Assembly: GCA_030836725.1 (NCBI GenBank)
Contig: JAUPLV010000132.1
Location: 1-5,833 of the forward strand
Direction of reading: 5' to 3'
Length of the DNA: 5,833 nucleotides
Origin: Pseudomonadota bacterium
GTDB taxonomy: Bacteria; Pseudomonadota; Gammaproteobacteria; Burkholderiales; Thiobacillaceae
The position numbers and the translations under genes are program-made. The notes beneath the pieces were generated by a model that made no database searches, was not told the origin of the DNA, and saw only the letters and a program-made list of their open reading frames with translations. Positions 4,851 to 5,833 of the stretch are shown one piece after another (positions within the stretch are counted from its first letter, which is position 1; every line of letters begins with the position of its first letter).

Positions 4851-5833
<983 letters not shown>

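Overview
The window looks like chromosomal DNA of a proteobacterium, most likely a betaproteobacterium. The housekeeping proteins resemble that group: a 112-residue GlnB, a two-domain glutamine-dependent NAD synthetase and SucCD, in the order sucC-sucD-nadE-glnB. The core genes are GC-rich (about 60-75% in lines I counted). The taxonomic call is inference from protein appearance and gene order, not from a database search.

Layout. On the + strand, positions 2-256 hold the last 84 residues of the outer-membrane assembly lipoprotein BamD. Everything else is on the - strand. From the right edge leftwards, sucC (5' end outside the window) overlaps sucD by 4 bases, nadE starts 9 bases after sucD, and glnB lies 166 bases beyond nadE. 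A hairpin just after the glnB stop may end this transcription unit. Between the convergent ends of glnB and bamD (about 257-1591) sits an accessory module of lower GC content (about 54% in 361-540). It holds a toxin-first MqsR/MqsA toxin-antitoxin pair with its own promoter and a palindromic operator, followed by an unrecognised 125-residue protein.

The most unusual feature is in nadE. The reading frame carries about 270 extra bases (roughly 2634-2903) built from REP-like GC-rich palindromes. They are read in frame as a Pro/Gly/Ser-rich insert of about 90 residues, placed between the ATP-loop half and the rest of the synthetase domain. A 59-base element with its own hairpin occurs inside this insert and again, 58/59 identical, in the nadE-glnB gap. 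In both places it is embedded in a REP-like unit and ends in GAGGG. The insert also contains a run of nine G, a possible slippage site in a normally essential gene.

How the genes fit together. SucC and SucD make the ADP- or GDP-coupled succinyl-CoA synthetase of the TCA cycle. NadE makes NAD from deamido-NAD with glutamine as nitrogen donor. GlnB senses 2-oxoglutarate, ATP/ADP and glutamine status. The operon therefore links central carbon flux, NAD supply and nitrogen sensing. I saw no tRNA, rRNA, CRISPR array or complete transposase gene. No gene-free stretch exceeds 300 bases.
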